Below are positions 45,149 to 53,507 of a stretch of DNA of 64,000 bases, one piece after another; position 1 is the first letter of the stretch; each line of letters starts with the position of its first letter. The notes below the pieces were generated by a model. The model saw nothing but the letters and a program-made list of their open reading frames with translations. It searched no databases and was not told the origin of the DNA. Location of the stretch: assembly GCA_017746715.1 (NCBI GenBank), contig JAGHZQ010000098.1:26339-90338 (forward strand), in the 5' to 3' direction. A program made the translations under genes and the position numbers. The stretch is from Cyanobacteria bacterium SBLK. GTDB lineage: Bacteria; Cyanobacteriota; Cyanobacteriia; Cyanobacteriales; Spirulinaceae.

Positions 45149-45193
45149 TATAATCTGTAGACTTATAGTCTCGATCGGATTTAGACTCTAAAG
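45149..45193 (+). promoter_or_regulatory. promoter with C-box-like operators before the HTH-endonuclease gene
   Basis: A -10-like TATAAT (45149-45154) overlaps CTACTTATAATC. It is followed by GACTTATAGTC (45160-45170), a perfect match to the C-box pattern GACTNNNAGTC of restriction-modification controller proteins. A partial third copy, TTAGACTCTAAAG, lies at 45181-45193 next to the ATG at 45196. No good -35 is visible, as is usual for controller-dependent promoters. Confidence 0.65.
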
Positions 45194-45195
45194 CT

Positions 45196-46218
45196 ATGAA
45201 TCCTCTAGCAGTACAGATCAGCTTAGGCCAAGTTGTAAGAAGAAAAAGAAGTCAACTTGGATACAGTCAAGAATCCTTTGCCGAAAAAGTTGGTTTACAT
45301 AGAACTTATATAGGTGCTTTTGAACGAGGCGAACGAAATCTTAGTCTCCATAATCTTATTCGTATTGCTAATTCTTTAAATATATCCCTATCCACGTTGT
45401 TATTTGAAGCAGAACAACAAATAAAAGAAAAGAACTTATCCACTATGAATTTATTTAAGAAATTAGCAGAAACAATAAAATTGTTAGATCCATCCAAACA
45501 AAAAGTTCTTCTGGAAATGGCAGAAGCAATGAATGTTGAAGTTGAGCACTCGATTAGCTCTGATAGCGATCTTCTTGTATCCGAATTTGCAACTGATTTT
45601 TCTAATCGTCTTTTAATTCATCATGCAACTCATCGAGAGAAACTAAATAAAAAATCATTTGAATATGCTTTTGTCGCGGCTTGTCAAGCAGCCCAAAAAC
45701 AAGCTCAAATCGTTGATAATCCAAGCAACCCAGGGGAAGATGTTATCGTTGAATCTCAAAAATTTTCTCTGAAGACGCAATCCTCCGCAAAACTCACAAG
45801 TAGTAGTCCTATTACAATCTCTAAATTGATGGAGGCGGCATGGTTAAGAGATTGCAAAACGGTAGAACATATAGAACAAGGAGTAAAAAAGCATGTAGTT
45901 GCCCATTTGAAACAATATGAACGAATTCTTATGCTGCGCTCGTATAACTACCAAAATTCAAAAATAGAATATGCTTTAATTGAAATTCCTCATGAATTAT
46001 TACTCAAAGTTTCTGACTTAAGCGTAGAAGATTTCAGCAAACGAACACCAAGAGGAGGAAGCAGCGCTAAAGTAACAGAAATAGATATTAATGGCAATTC
46101 CAAAGTAGCTTTTACATTAAGATTAGATGGCAGTGTCGAAAAAATTATGATAATCGATTTGGCTCTGGAGTTTTGTCTCATTCATGGTTCGTGGATTATT
46201 CCAAAACTTTATTCTTAA
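45196..46218 (+). CDS. HTH controller fused to putative type II restriction endonuclease
   Basis: A 340-residue protein. Residues about 8-70 form an XRE-type HTH (VVRRKRSQLGYSQESFAEKV, GLHRTYIGAFERGERNLSL), nearly identical in pattern to RM controller (C) proteins. A linker (residues 75-130) leads to a C-terminal domain (ITISKLMEAAWLRDCKTVEH, then RILMLRSYNYQNSKIEYALIEIP) that I do not recognise in detail. It is likely the endonuclease because it converges tail to tail, two bases from a C5 methyltransferase. Natural C-R fusions are documented. Catalytic residues could not be placed by eye. AT-rich, unlike its neighbours. Confidence 0.7.
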   Translation: MNPLAVQISLGQVVRRKRSQLGYSQESFAEKVGLHRTYIGAFERGERNLSLHNLIRIANSLNISLSTLLFEAEQQIKEKNLSTMNLFKKLAETIKLLDPSKQKVLLEMAEAMNVEVEHSISSDSDLLVSEFATDFSNRLLIHHATHREKLNKKSFEYAFVAACQAAQKQAQIVDNPSNPGEDVIVESQKFSLKTQSSAKLTSSSPITISKLMEAAWLRDCKTVEHIEQGVKKHVVAHLKQYERILMLRSYNYQNSKIEYALIEIPHELLLKVSDLSVEDFSKRTPRGGSSAKVTEIDINGNSKVAFTLRLDGSVEKIMIIDLALEFCLIHGSWIIPKLYS

Positions 46219-46220
46219 AT

Positions 46221-47420
46221 TTAAACTTTTGTAAGATCCTCTAATCTTAAATGTGTATTTGGAAGAATTACAGACTCTATTGAAGGTTTCTTATTAGTCA
46301 ATATCCATTCACATAGTCTTGCAATTTGATAGGATATGAGAGGGGGTACAGCATCCCCTATCTGTCTATATATATTTGCCCGACTAGAAGCAATCAACTT
46401 GTAATGTTGTGGAAATCCTTGAAGAATAGACATCTCTCTGATAGTACACAAACGATCTTGTTCGGGATGTGCATATCTCCCATTTCCTATATGAGCACAT
46501 TCTCTTTTGATTGTAGCAGCGGGCTTATCCCACCATAAACGTCCGTATACGTCAGGATGAGATCCCAAATCGCCTTTTGCAATATAACGCAACATCGCAG
46601 GAGTGAGTAAATTTTTAGCATTTGGATGATCTTTTAAATCAGCCCAAGAACCACCATTGTGAGGAATTGATTGTAATCTTTGAATACTTTGATTGCGAGT
46701 AAATTTAGGAGCAATATGTAATGGATCTCTTGAATCACTTTGACCTGCATAAACTGGAGGAAGAACTGAAATTGCTCGACGAACATAAGTTGCTTCTTTC
46801 TGAATTGAATAACCTTCCCATAGATCGCTTAGGGTTCTAAGACAAAGTTTATCTTTGACAGCTAATATTAACGCTCGTTCTCTCTTTTGAGGAAGACCAT
46901 AATGATTAAAAAAATGTATTTTTTCATGAATTTTATAACCCCATTGAGTTAATTTATCCCGAAGTCTCTCATAGTAACATGAAAATTTACCTTTAATGAG
47001 TTCTCGTGCATTTTCCATCAAAAAGATTGCAGGTTGGAATTCTTCAACAAACAAGAGATTACGAGTCACTAATGAATTTCGCGGATCGTCAACACTATGA
47101 TTATTTGGAATTACTCGAGAAAATCCCGTACAAGGAGGACATGAAATGAGAATCGTCAATCGATCCTCAATCAAATGAGATTTGACGATATTTCTTAGCT
47201 CTACGGGTTTCAGTTGAAATAGGTCTGCATCTATTGGCTCTAATCCCATATTGGCTTGATAACTACGATTGCATTGCAATGCTCCTCGATTGCCACTAGG
47301 CTTTGCAATTTGGGCATCAACCGCCCCAACAATTTTAAAATTTGGAAGAACATGAAATCCATAACTCATGCCACCAACTCCGGAAAAAAGATCTATGACA
47401 GTCCAAGGCTTACCGTGCAT
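46221..47420 (-). CDS. DNA cytosine-5 methyltransferase
   Basis: Methylates cytosine C5 and probably protects sites from the neighbouring endonuclease. It has 399 residues with motif I DLFSGVGGMSYGF, motif IV ISCPPCTGFSR (catalytic Cys), motif VI FLMENARELI, motif VIII LPQKRERALILAV, motif IX IKRECAHIGNGRYAHP and motif X RQIGDAVPPLISYQIARL. The target-recognition region lies between VIII and IX; specificity cannot be predicted here. Its own promoter (47458-47486) overlaps a C-box-like sequence. Confidence 0.92.
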   Translation of the reverse strand: MHGKPWTVIDLFSGVGGMSYGFHVLPNFKIVGAVDAQIAKPSGNRGALQCNRSYQANMGLEPIDADLFQLKPVELRNIVKSHLIEDRLTILISCPPCTGFSRVIPNNHSVDDPRNSLVTRNLLFVEEFQPAIFLMENARELIKGKFSCYYERLRDKLTQWGYKIHEKIHFFNHYGLPQKRERALILAVKDKLCLRTLSDLWEGYSIQKEATYVRRAISVLPPVYAGQSDSRDPLHIAPKFTRNQSIQRLQSIPHNGGSWADLKDHPNAKNLLTPAMLRYIAKGDLGSHPDVYGRLWWDKPAATIKRECAHIGNGRYAHPEQDRLCTIREMSILQGFPQHYKLIASSRANIYRQIGDAVPPLISYQIARLCEWILTNKKPSIESVILPNTHLRLEDLTKV

Positions 47421-47457
47421 ATCTTGAAATTGTTTATATTGTCAACACTGAGTGTAT

Positions 47458-47486
47458 ACTATAAGTAGCATTTGTTAAAATGTCAA
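47458..47486 (-). promoter_or_regulatory. sigma70-like promoter of the methyltransferase with C-box-like core
   Basis: On the minus strand TTGACA (47486-47481), 17 bases, then TATAGT (47463-47458), about 38 bases before the ATG. The -10 region lies within CTACTTATAGTAT, which shares ACTTATAGT with the C-box at 45160. Expression may therefore be repressed by the fused controller. Confidence 0.7.
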
Positions 47487-47562
47487 CTACCCATTTTGAT
47501 TTCTACAATGAAATCAAAAAGATGCAGATCTCTATCTTGAGAATAAAATTCTTGGATAAAGC

Positions 47563-47590
47563 TAAAAAGGAGAGCTTCTTCGCTCTCCTT
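47563..47590 (-). terminator. intrinsic terminator after the Spy-like gene
   Basis: On the minus strand AAGGAGAGC pairs with GCTCTCCTT across a short loop, followed by five T. Confidence 0.85.
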
Positions 47591-47612
47591 ACACCAAATC
47601 GCTCGCCAAACC

Positions 47613-48101
47613 CTAGAAGCGATCGCCACCGCCGCGATGACCTCGGTGAGGGGGTTCCATGGCCGCGAGTCGGGTGCGTTGTGTGGGGGTGAGGACTTCG
47701 CGAATTTGCAGCATGGTCTCGAAGCGGCGATCGCTGGCGCGATCGCGCAGACTTGAGATCGCTTGATGTTGTTGGCGCAATTCGCTTTCGGAGGCATTAC
47801 TGCCCATTAAAGCGCGCATTTGTTCCCGCGCGCTGTGGATTTCTTCTCGCAATTGTTCGGAATTGGCTTTCGCTTGTTCGCGAATGCTTTCGATCTGCTG
47901 TTTTTGAGCGTCGCTGAGATTGAGTTGCTCGAACATCTGCTGCATCCCGCGACCGCGACCGCCACGCTCTCCGTTAGAGGCTTCTTGAGCGATCGCGGGA
48001 GAATTCGCTTGTAGTGCGTCCGTACCGATTAAAGCAGCCGTTCCACCCAAAGTCAAAACGAGAGGAGAAGCAGCAAGGAGAAAGAATTTAGAGAGTTTCA
48101 T
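47613..48101 (-). CDS. Spy/CpxP-like periplasmic protein
   Basis: A 162-residue exported protein with a signal peptide (FFLLAASPLVLTLGGTAALIG, ending near AIAQEAS). The helical core (MQQMFEQLNLSDAQKQQIES, LREEIHSAREQMRALM, LQIREVLTPTQRTRLAAM) carries an LTPTQR motif of the Spy/CpxP (LTXXQ) family, which binds misfolded proteins or senses envelope and metal stress. A Gly/Arg-rich stretch after the signal peptide and a His/Gly/Arg tail (PPHRGHRGGGDRF) are unusual; the latter could bind metal. Confidence 0.82.
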   Translation of the reverse strand: MKLSKFFLLAASPLVLTLGGTAALIGTDALQANSPAIAQEASNGERGGRGRGMQQMFEQLNLSDAQKQQIESIREQAKANSEQLREEIHSAREQMRALMGSNASESELRQQHQAISSLRDRASDRRFETMLQIREVLTPTQRTRLAAMEPPHRGHRGGGDRF

Positions 48102-48305
48102 GGGGATTGCCTCCGAAAATACCGTGGTTTTGTCTACGCTTCTATCCTAAAAAACCCGCCTATTGTCCGCCTCGATCTTGGGGCTCGAGTTGGGGGTGAC
48201 TCGAGGGTGAAGTTTTTCCGTGACTTTTGACCCGGGTCGAAGGGCGAGATCGCCCGTAGATCGACAAAATCCCGCAATGTTAGGATATTGAGGGATTTAG
48301 CGGAT

Positions 48306-48575
48306 TCATTCCGTTATTTTTAATAATCGCCGAACTGATGTGGCAATGAGCAAAACCGACGCGCCAAAACAACCAAAAGCACCGCCATAAAGAATATTGA
48401 GAAAAGCCTTGCGATCGGGAGTCAAGACAATTAATTCCGCAGTGCATTTCCCCGTCACTAAATTGAAGGGACTAATCATCAGCATGACCCCAATCAAAAA
48501 ACATCCCCCGCAAAGGATTAAGGCAATTCCACCACTTAAAAGAATCGCATTCGGCCAAACTTTTCCTGTTGTCAT
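48306..48575 (-). CDS. small two-helix membrane protein, unknown
   Basis: An 89-residue protein from ATG 48575 with two hydrophobic segments (ILLSGGIALILCGGCFLIGVM and ILYGGAFGCFGASVLLIATS) and a central polar loop with KCTAELIVLTPDRK. I do not recognise a family. It is divergent from the histidine kinase gene; the 49-base gap is almost filled by a heptamer tract. Confidence 0.6.
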   Translation of the reverse strand: MTTGKVWPNAILLSGGIALILCGGCFLIGVMLMISPFNLVTGKCTAELIVLTPDRKAFLNILYGGAFGCFGASVLLIATSVRRLLKITE

Positions 48576-48576
48576 G

Positions 48577-48611
48577 TCAACTCTCAACTATCAATTACCA
48601 ACTATCAATTA
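48577..48611. repeat. heptamer tract (TCAACTA/TCAATTA)
   Basis: Five heptamers between two divergent start codons. In reverse orientation the unit (TAGTTGA) matches the tract after fbaA at 17.37 kb. Confidence 0.75.
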
Positions 48612-48624
48612 ATCGTATTTTCAA

Positions 48625-49875
48625 ATGAAAAATGAACTGTGGAGCGATCGCTCGTTCCGCCTCCTACTTTACCTCGAATGGATTCTCTTGGGGGTTGCCT
48701 TGATTGCCACCCTTTCCCCTCTGGGTTTGCCTCCACCCCATCGCCTGTCTTCGCCCCGTTGGCGATCGCGACCCTTTCCCATCGGCGCGATCGGCTGTAT
48801 CGGTTTATTCGGTTTCCTCGGTTTGCGCCTGCCGACGGGATCGAGACTGTACCAAGTCCTCTATACGGCTTTGGGGTTTGGGTTATGCTGGCTGGCGGTA
48901 TTTCTCGGGGGTCGTCGGGAATCCCTCTTTTTTGCTCTTTTACTCATTGTCGTCATTCGCGCCTGTATTCTCTTTCCCTGGCCCGGACGTTTAACGGTTG
49001 CCGTGTGCGCTTATTTTTTCTTTATCCTGCGCCTCTTATTGCGAATTTATATGGCAATGCAGCGCCATAACGCCACTCGACCGGGAGAAATTGCCTCGGA
49101 ATGGTTGCGAATTGCCTTTAGTTTTGCCCTTAATTCGGCGTTATTGTTTGGGTTAGTTTTGGCTTTTGTTTTATTGTTAGTCGGGGCGCTTCTTTCGGAA
49201 CGTCAAAGCCGCCAAGCCTTAAGTAAAGCTAACGATCGCCTGCGCCAATATGCCCTGTTAATCGAAAATCAAGCCACATTGCAGGAGAGAACCCGCATCG
49301 CCCGAGAAATGCACGATTCCGTGGGTCACTCCCTCACGGCCCAAAGCATCCAATTAGAAAATGCGTCCGTGTATTTTGCCCGAGATCCCGATAAATCTCG
49401 CCATCACCTCAAAGAGGCGCAACGCTTGGGGAAAGAAGCCCTCAAAGACGTGCGCCAATCCGTCGCCAGCTTGCGAAATTCTCCCTTACAGGGGCGATCG
49501 CTGGAGTTAGCGCTCAAAAAAGTATTGCAAGAATTCCAACAAACCACCCAAATTAAAATCGTGCCGCACATTCGCCTGCAAGATTCCCTCACCTCAGAAG
49601 TCCAAACCGTCCTCTATCGCGTCGTCCAAGAAGCCCTTACCAATATTGCCAAACACAGCCAAGCCGATCGCGTGGAATTGGCGATCGCTTCGAGTTTCAA
49701 GGGAATCGATCTGGAAATTAAAGACAACGGTAAGGGTTTTGAACCCCGAGAAAATACGACAGGGTTCGGCTTGCAAGGCATGCGAGAACGAGTGGAAGCC
49801 TTGGGAGGAAAATATTCTCTCTACTCCCAACCCGGATTCGGCTGTCAAGTTTGCATTACGATTCCCGCATTGTAG
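48625..49875 (+). CDS. NarL-type sensor histidine kinase
   Basis: A 416-residue kinase. The first 185 residues contain five or six membrane segments (LLYLEWILLGVALIATLS, IGAIGCIGLFGFLGLRL, ALLLIVVIRACILF, SFALNSALLFGLVLAFVLLL). A coiled coil leads into HisKA_3 with RTRIAREMHDSVGHSLTAQS (phospho-accepting His) and the ATPase with EIKDNGKGFEPRENTTGFGL. The cognate regulator is not adjacent in the same orientation. The gene at 50-52 kb is convergent and belongs to another class. Confidence 0.9.
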   Translation: MKNELWSDRSFRLLLYLEWILLGVALIATLSPLGLPPPHRLSSPRWRSRPFPIGAIGCIGLFGFLGLRLPTGSRLYQVLYTALGFGLCWLAVFLGGRRESLFFALLLIVVIRACILFPWPGRLTVAVCAYFFFILRLLLRIYMAMQRHNATRPGEIASEWLRIAFSFALNSALLFGLVLAFVLLLVGALLSERQSRQALSKANDRLRQYALLIENQATLQERTRIAREMHDSVGHSLTAQSIQLENASVYFARDPDKSRHHLKEAQRLGKEALKDVRQSVASLRNSPLQGRSLELALKKVLQEFQQTTQIKIVPHIRLQDSLTSEVQTVLYRVVQEALTNIAKHSQADRVELAIASSFKGIDLEIKDNGKGFEPRENTTGFGLQGMRERVEALGGKYSLYSQPGFGCQVCITIPAL

Positions 49876-50161
49876 CCACTAGTATTTCAGGACTTACGCG
49901 GTGTAATCCCATTTACAGAAAGTAACTGAAAAATCTTAATTCTTTGCATGGATGCAATGCTTTGAGTGCTGCCTGCCGCTGAAGTTCGCGAACAAAATCT
50001 CAACATTCCCGCCCGATAATATCTTTTTGTCTGACGATCGCGATCCGAAACCCCTGCGATCGCTCGTATTTCTCACTTTTCACACTGACGATAATCTGCC
50101 AATTAGGGATTTATACCCGATCGAAGCCGATGGCGATGGCACGAGCCTATATTGGCTTCTT

Positions 50162-51997
50162 CTATCCTATTCGTCGTTGTACTCGCTCGATGCGGTTGAG
50201 AATGCGATCGGCTAATTCCCGCCCGAGAATGGGTTTGCCTAAAAAATCATCGACACCGATCGCAAAAGCGCGATTTTTCGTCTCTGAATCGGCATTAATG
50301 CCGAGCAATAAAATTGGTAAATGCTGCCAGTTGGGATGCGCGCGTAAAACTTGACAGAGTTCGATGCCGCTAATATAAGGCATTTCCAAATCAAGGATCA
50401 AGACATCCGGCACGATCGCCCTCAAAACATCCCAAAATTGTCGGGGATCGTCCAAGGTCGTCAGTTTAAATCGCCACGGATGCAGGAGTAAGGGCATCGC
50501 TTTTAATAACTCGATATCGTCATCGACGATCATCACTTTATATTCAGCGCGGAAGCGTTGTAAAACGGGTAAAATCGCCGCGATCGCTTCCTCGGGTTTC
50601 GCCGATTTTCGCAAGAATAAACGCCCTCCCCGACGAGCAACGTCCAAGCGATCGCCAAATCCATCGCGATCGGCGAGGGTAATAATAGGGAGGGAAGGCG
50701 ATCGCAGGGCAATTTCAGAAATAATCGAGAGTTGCGTCGCTAAAATCTGATAATTTCCGCCCATTTGACGAGATTCGAGAAACGATAGCTCGAGTAGGAT
50801 AGCATCGGGGAATTGGGGAGAATGAGGTGTGAGGAAAGAACGAATTTGTTGAGGATGAGAAGCGATCGTCGTGCGAATTCCTCGCTCTTTTGCTGCTAGT
50901 GCCAAGGGTTCGCTAAAGTGAAGATCGGGATCGAACAGGAGCAATAGAGGAGCATTGTCTAAAGTATTTTTTGGGTTTTGTCGGTCTCGGTTACTATTGA
51001 AAAATTCTTGTTTCAATGCTTCCAAAACCTGCGAAAATCGAGCCAATTGAGGATAATCTCCGCCTAATGAATGCTCTAATTCTCGAGCGAATTTTACACC
51101 TCGTTCTAAACCGAAAATCCCCAAATTTCCAGCCAAACTGTGAGCAGCCAGTCTAGCTTGTTCTTGTTGTTTTGCATTTAACGATCCCGTTGCGATCGCT
51201 TCTGCGACGAATTCTAATTGTTGCAGTTGTTGTTGACTATTTTGCTGATAATTATCCCAAATTGTTCCCAATGCTTTGAGATTTTGACTTTCTCGATCGG
51301 CCTCGGTAACAAGAGCCGATTCTGAAGGCATTTTGAGGCGATATCCTTGTCCTCGTACGGTTTCAATAAAATCGCGAGGTGCTCCGGCTTGTTGGAGTTT
51401 CCGGCGCAATCCTTTTAAATGCGATCGCACGGTAGCGGGAGAGGGAGATTCTTCCGCATTCCACAAACCCTCGATAATTTCGTTAGTATCTAAAACACTG
51501 CGATCGTGATGCAAAAATAATTCTAATAATGTGTATTCTTTTGCTGTTAAGGATAGCAATTTTCCATTGTAATTCACTTCTAAATTGCAAGGATTTAATT
51601 GGAGTTTTCCCCAATATAAAGTTGAGAGTAAATTGCTCGTTTCTCTTCGTAACAGAACGCGAATACGAGCGATTAATTCATCAAAATCAAAGGGCTTAAT
51701 GATGTAATCATCGGCACCGGCATTGAGTCCTTGAATTTTATCATGACTGGTACTTCTTGCGGTTAAAAAAAGAATGGGCATTGCATGGCCATTTTCTCGG
51801 AAGTGCTGGCATAGGCGAATTCCATCAATATCGGGCAAGATCGTTTCTAAAATAATCAGATCGTAAGAATAGGCAGAACCATAAGTCCAACCTTGTTCGC
51901 CATTAAAAACAGCATCAACAACATAATTGCACTCTGTTAAGCTCCTTTTCAGAACTTCTATTAATCTTTCATCTTCATCGATTAATAAAATTCGCAT
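50162..51997 (-). CDS. hybrid response regulator: REC-wHTH-HPt-REC
   Basis: A 611-residue regulator. The first receiver (1-118) has DED at the acidic pocket and LTARSTS, but residue 51 is Glu (LIILETILPDIDG) where the phospho-accepting Asp is expected. Next is an OmpR-type winged helix (about 125-220; LTAKEYTLLELFLHH, VRSHLKGLRRKLQQAG, ETVRGQGYRLKM), an HPt-like domain with RLAAHSLAGNLGIFG (His), a degenerate receiver-like section and a C-terminal receiver with IVDDDIELLKAM and LILDLEMPYISGIEL (intact Asp) and LGKPI. ATG at 51997 is preferred; a TTG upstream would begin in repeat DNA. Expected to bind DNA and take part in a phosphorelay. Confidence 0.88.
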   Translation of the reverse strand: MRILLIDEDERLIEVLKRSLTECNYVVDAVFNGEQGWTYGSAYSYDLIILETILPDIDGIRLCQHFRENGHAMPILFLTARSTSHDKIQGLNAGADDYIIKPFDFDELIARIRVLLRRETSNLLSTLYWGKLQLNPCNLEVNYNGKLLSLTAKEYTLLELFLHHDRSVLDTNEIIEGLWNAEESPSPATVRSHLKGLRRKLQQAGAPRDFIETVRGQGYRLKMPSESALVTEADRESQNLKALGTIWDNYQQNSQQQLQQLEFVAEAIATGSLNAKQQEQARLAAHSLAGNLGIFGLERGVKFARELEHSLGGDYPQLARFSQVLEALKQEFFNSNRDRQNPKNTLDNAPLLLLFDPDLHFSEPLALAAKERGIRTTIASHPQQIRSFLTPHSPQFPDAILLELSFLESRQMGGNYQILATQLSIISEIALRSPSLPIITLADRDGFGDRLDVARRGGRLFLRKSAKPEEAIAAILPVLQRFRAEYKVMIVDDDIELLKAMPLLLHPWRFKLTTLDDPRQFWDVLRAIVPDVLILDLEMPYISGIELCQVLRAHPNWQHLPILLLGINADSETKNRAFAIGVDDFLGKPILGRELADRILNRIERVQRRIG

Positions 51998-52003
51998 GTT
52001 GGT

Positions 52004-52088
52004 TGCTTGCACTGAGCGAAGCCGAAGTGTTGGTTATTGGTTGCTTGCACTGTACTTCGACAGGCTCAGCAGCCGCGAGGCCGAAGTG
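52004..52088. repeat. two copies of the dispersed GCACTGAGC element just before a start codon
   Basis: A short copy (GCTTGCACTGAGCGAAG...CCGAAGTG, 52006-52029) and a long copy (GCACTGTACTTCGACAGG... to CCGAAGTG, 52044-52088), joined by TTGGTTATTGG. They begin only about six bases upstream of the response regulator ATG, so they replace its natural 5' leader. Confidence 0.8.
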
Positions 52089-52171
52089 TTGGTTTCTCCT
52101 CTTTTTATTCTCCCGCTTTACGTTTCTCTTTTTCTCCTCTTGGAAGGAGTAGGGGCATGGATTTTTCTCGG

Positions 52172-53383
52172 TTATTGGTGCGAGCTTTTAAGACGCGATC
52201 GCATTTTCGGGATTCCAGGGAAGCAAGCAATTGTCGCAATTAAAATTAATAGCGCTCCATTAAAAAATGGAGAATCTTTCCCAATGGTAACAAAAATAAA
52301 TCCAGCAAAACTCGGACCGACAATTGTTCCCAAAGAAAGCGCGGATTGGGTCATGCCTAAGAGTTTACCCGTCTCGTGGGGTTCTGCCAATTGAGAAATG
52401 ACACTCCGAGTTGAAGTCGTCGCCAGACTCTCCCCAATGGTCAAAAAACTCATCGCCCCTAAAAGTAGCACTAAATTGCTCGAAAAAGGTGTCAAAAATA
52501 ATCCCATTCCTAAAATTATCAAGCCGCTTGCGAGCAGGTTAACTTCGCCAAATTTTTTGTTAAGGATGCCAATGAGTCCCCCCTGAAAAAGAGTTGCGAT
52601 AATCCCGCAAAACATTAGAAGATAGCCTGTTTGTTGCGGTCCCCAACTAAATTGACGTTCGAGCCATAATGCTAAAGTGGTTTGAGCGCCTAATAAGCCA
52701 ACGCCAATTAAGAAAAATACGCTAATTAATCGATTGATGAGAGGCCGTTTTAAGGTGGCGATGAGTTCTAATAATCTTTTAGAGGCAGAAACGATCCGAG
52801 TCGATCGCTCTGATGTATCGGGCTTAGATTGCGGTAAAGCCAAACAGGCAAAAATCAAGCCACCTAAAGATAATCCCGATGCGACTAACAAGGGCAATTG
52901 ATAATTAATGCTTTCGGTATTAACCCCGGCTAAAAAGCCGCCAAGTGCTGGCCCTAAAGTAAAACTCAACCCAAAAGACGCGCCAATTAATCCCATCCCT
53001 TTGGCTCGATTTTCGGCAGTGGTAATATCGGAAATATAAGCCTGAGCTGTCACGGCGGTTCCCCCCATAAAACCCGCTAGCAAGCGCGAGGCGAATAACA
53101 TCCATAAAGAAGTCGCCAAACCGCACCATAAATAAGCCAGACAACTCCCTGCCATCGAAACTAAAATAATTGGCTTTCTGCCAATGCGATCGCTCCAAGC
53201 GCCCCAAAATGGAGAAAAAAGAAACTGCATTAACGAAAAACAACTGAAGAGGAGGGTAATAATGGCCGGCGATGCGCCAAAATGTTCGGCATAAAAAGGC
53301 AGCAAAGGAATAATAATTCCCAAACCGATGAGGTCGATAAAGACGGTTAAAAATAAGATGAGCAACACCTTAGCATTATTCAT
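52172..53383 (-). CDS. MFS transporter, TetA-like
   Basis: A 403-residue 12-helix transporter of the major facilitator superfamily. Loop 2-3 has GAWSDRIGRKPIIL, the signature of drug:proton antiporters, and ASRLLAGFMGGTAVTAQAYI and IGASFGLSFTLGPALGGFL follow. It resembles tetracycline/multidrug efflux proteins; substrate unknown. Single gene, with a plausible start at ATG 53383 (MNNAKVLL). Confidence 0.9.
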   Translation of the reverse strand: MNNAKVLLILFLTVFIDLIGLGIIIPLLPFYAEHFGASPAIITLLFSCFSLMQFLFSPFWGAWSDRIGRKPIILVSMAGSCLAYLWCGLATSLWMLFASRLLAGFMGGTAVTAQAYISDITTAENRAKGMGLIGASFGLSFTLGPALGGFLAGVNTESINYQLPLLVASGLSLGGLIFACLALPQSKPDTSERSTRIVSASKRLLELIATLKRPLINRLISVFFLIGVGLLGAQTTLALWLERQFSWGPQQTGYLLMFCGIIATLFQGGLIGILNKKFGEVNLLASGLIILGMGLFLTPFSSNLVLLLGAMSFLTIGESLATTSTRSVISQLAEPHETGKLLGMTQSALSLGTIVGPSFAGFIFVTIGKDSPFFNGALLILIATIACFPGIPKMRSRLKSSHQ

Positions 53384-53507
53384 GAGCGATCGCCGTTAAT
53401 TGAAGGGTTTCCCGATTGCAAATTTGAGTTGCGCTCTGGTAAAACCAATCGTGCCACAGAATGGGAGGCGGCGATCGCGACTTCCCCGTCTCGGGGAATT
53501 TAATCTT

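Noticed and set aside
49876..50161. Insertion sequence end suggested by CAGGACTTACGC near 49.89 kb
   Set aside because: No partner inverted repeat, target duplication or transposase was found nearby.
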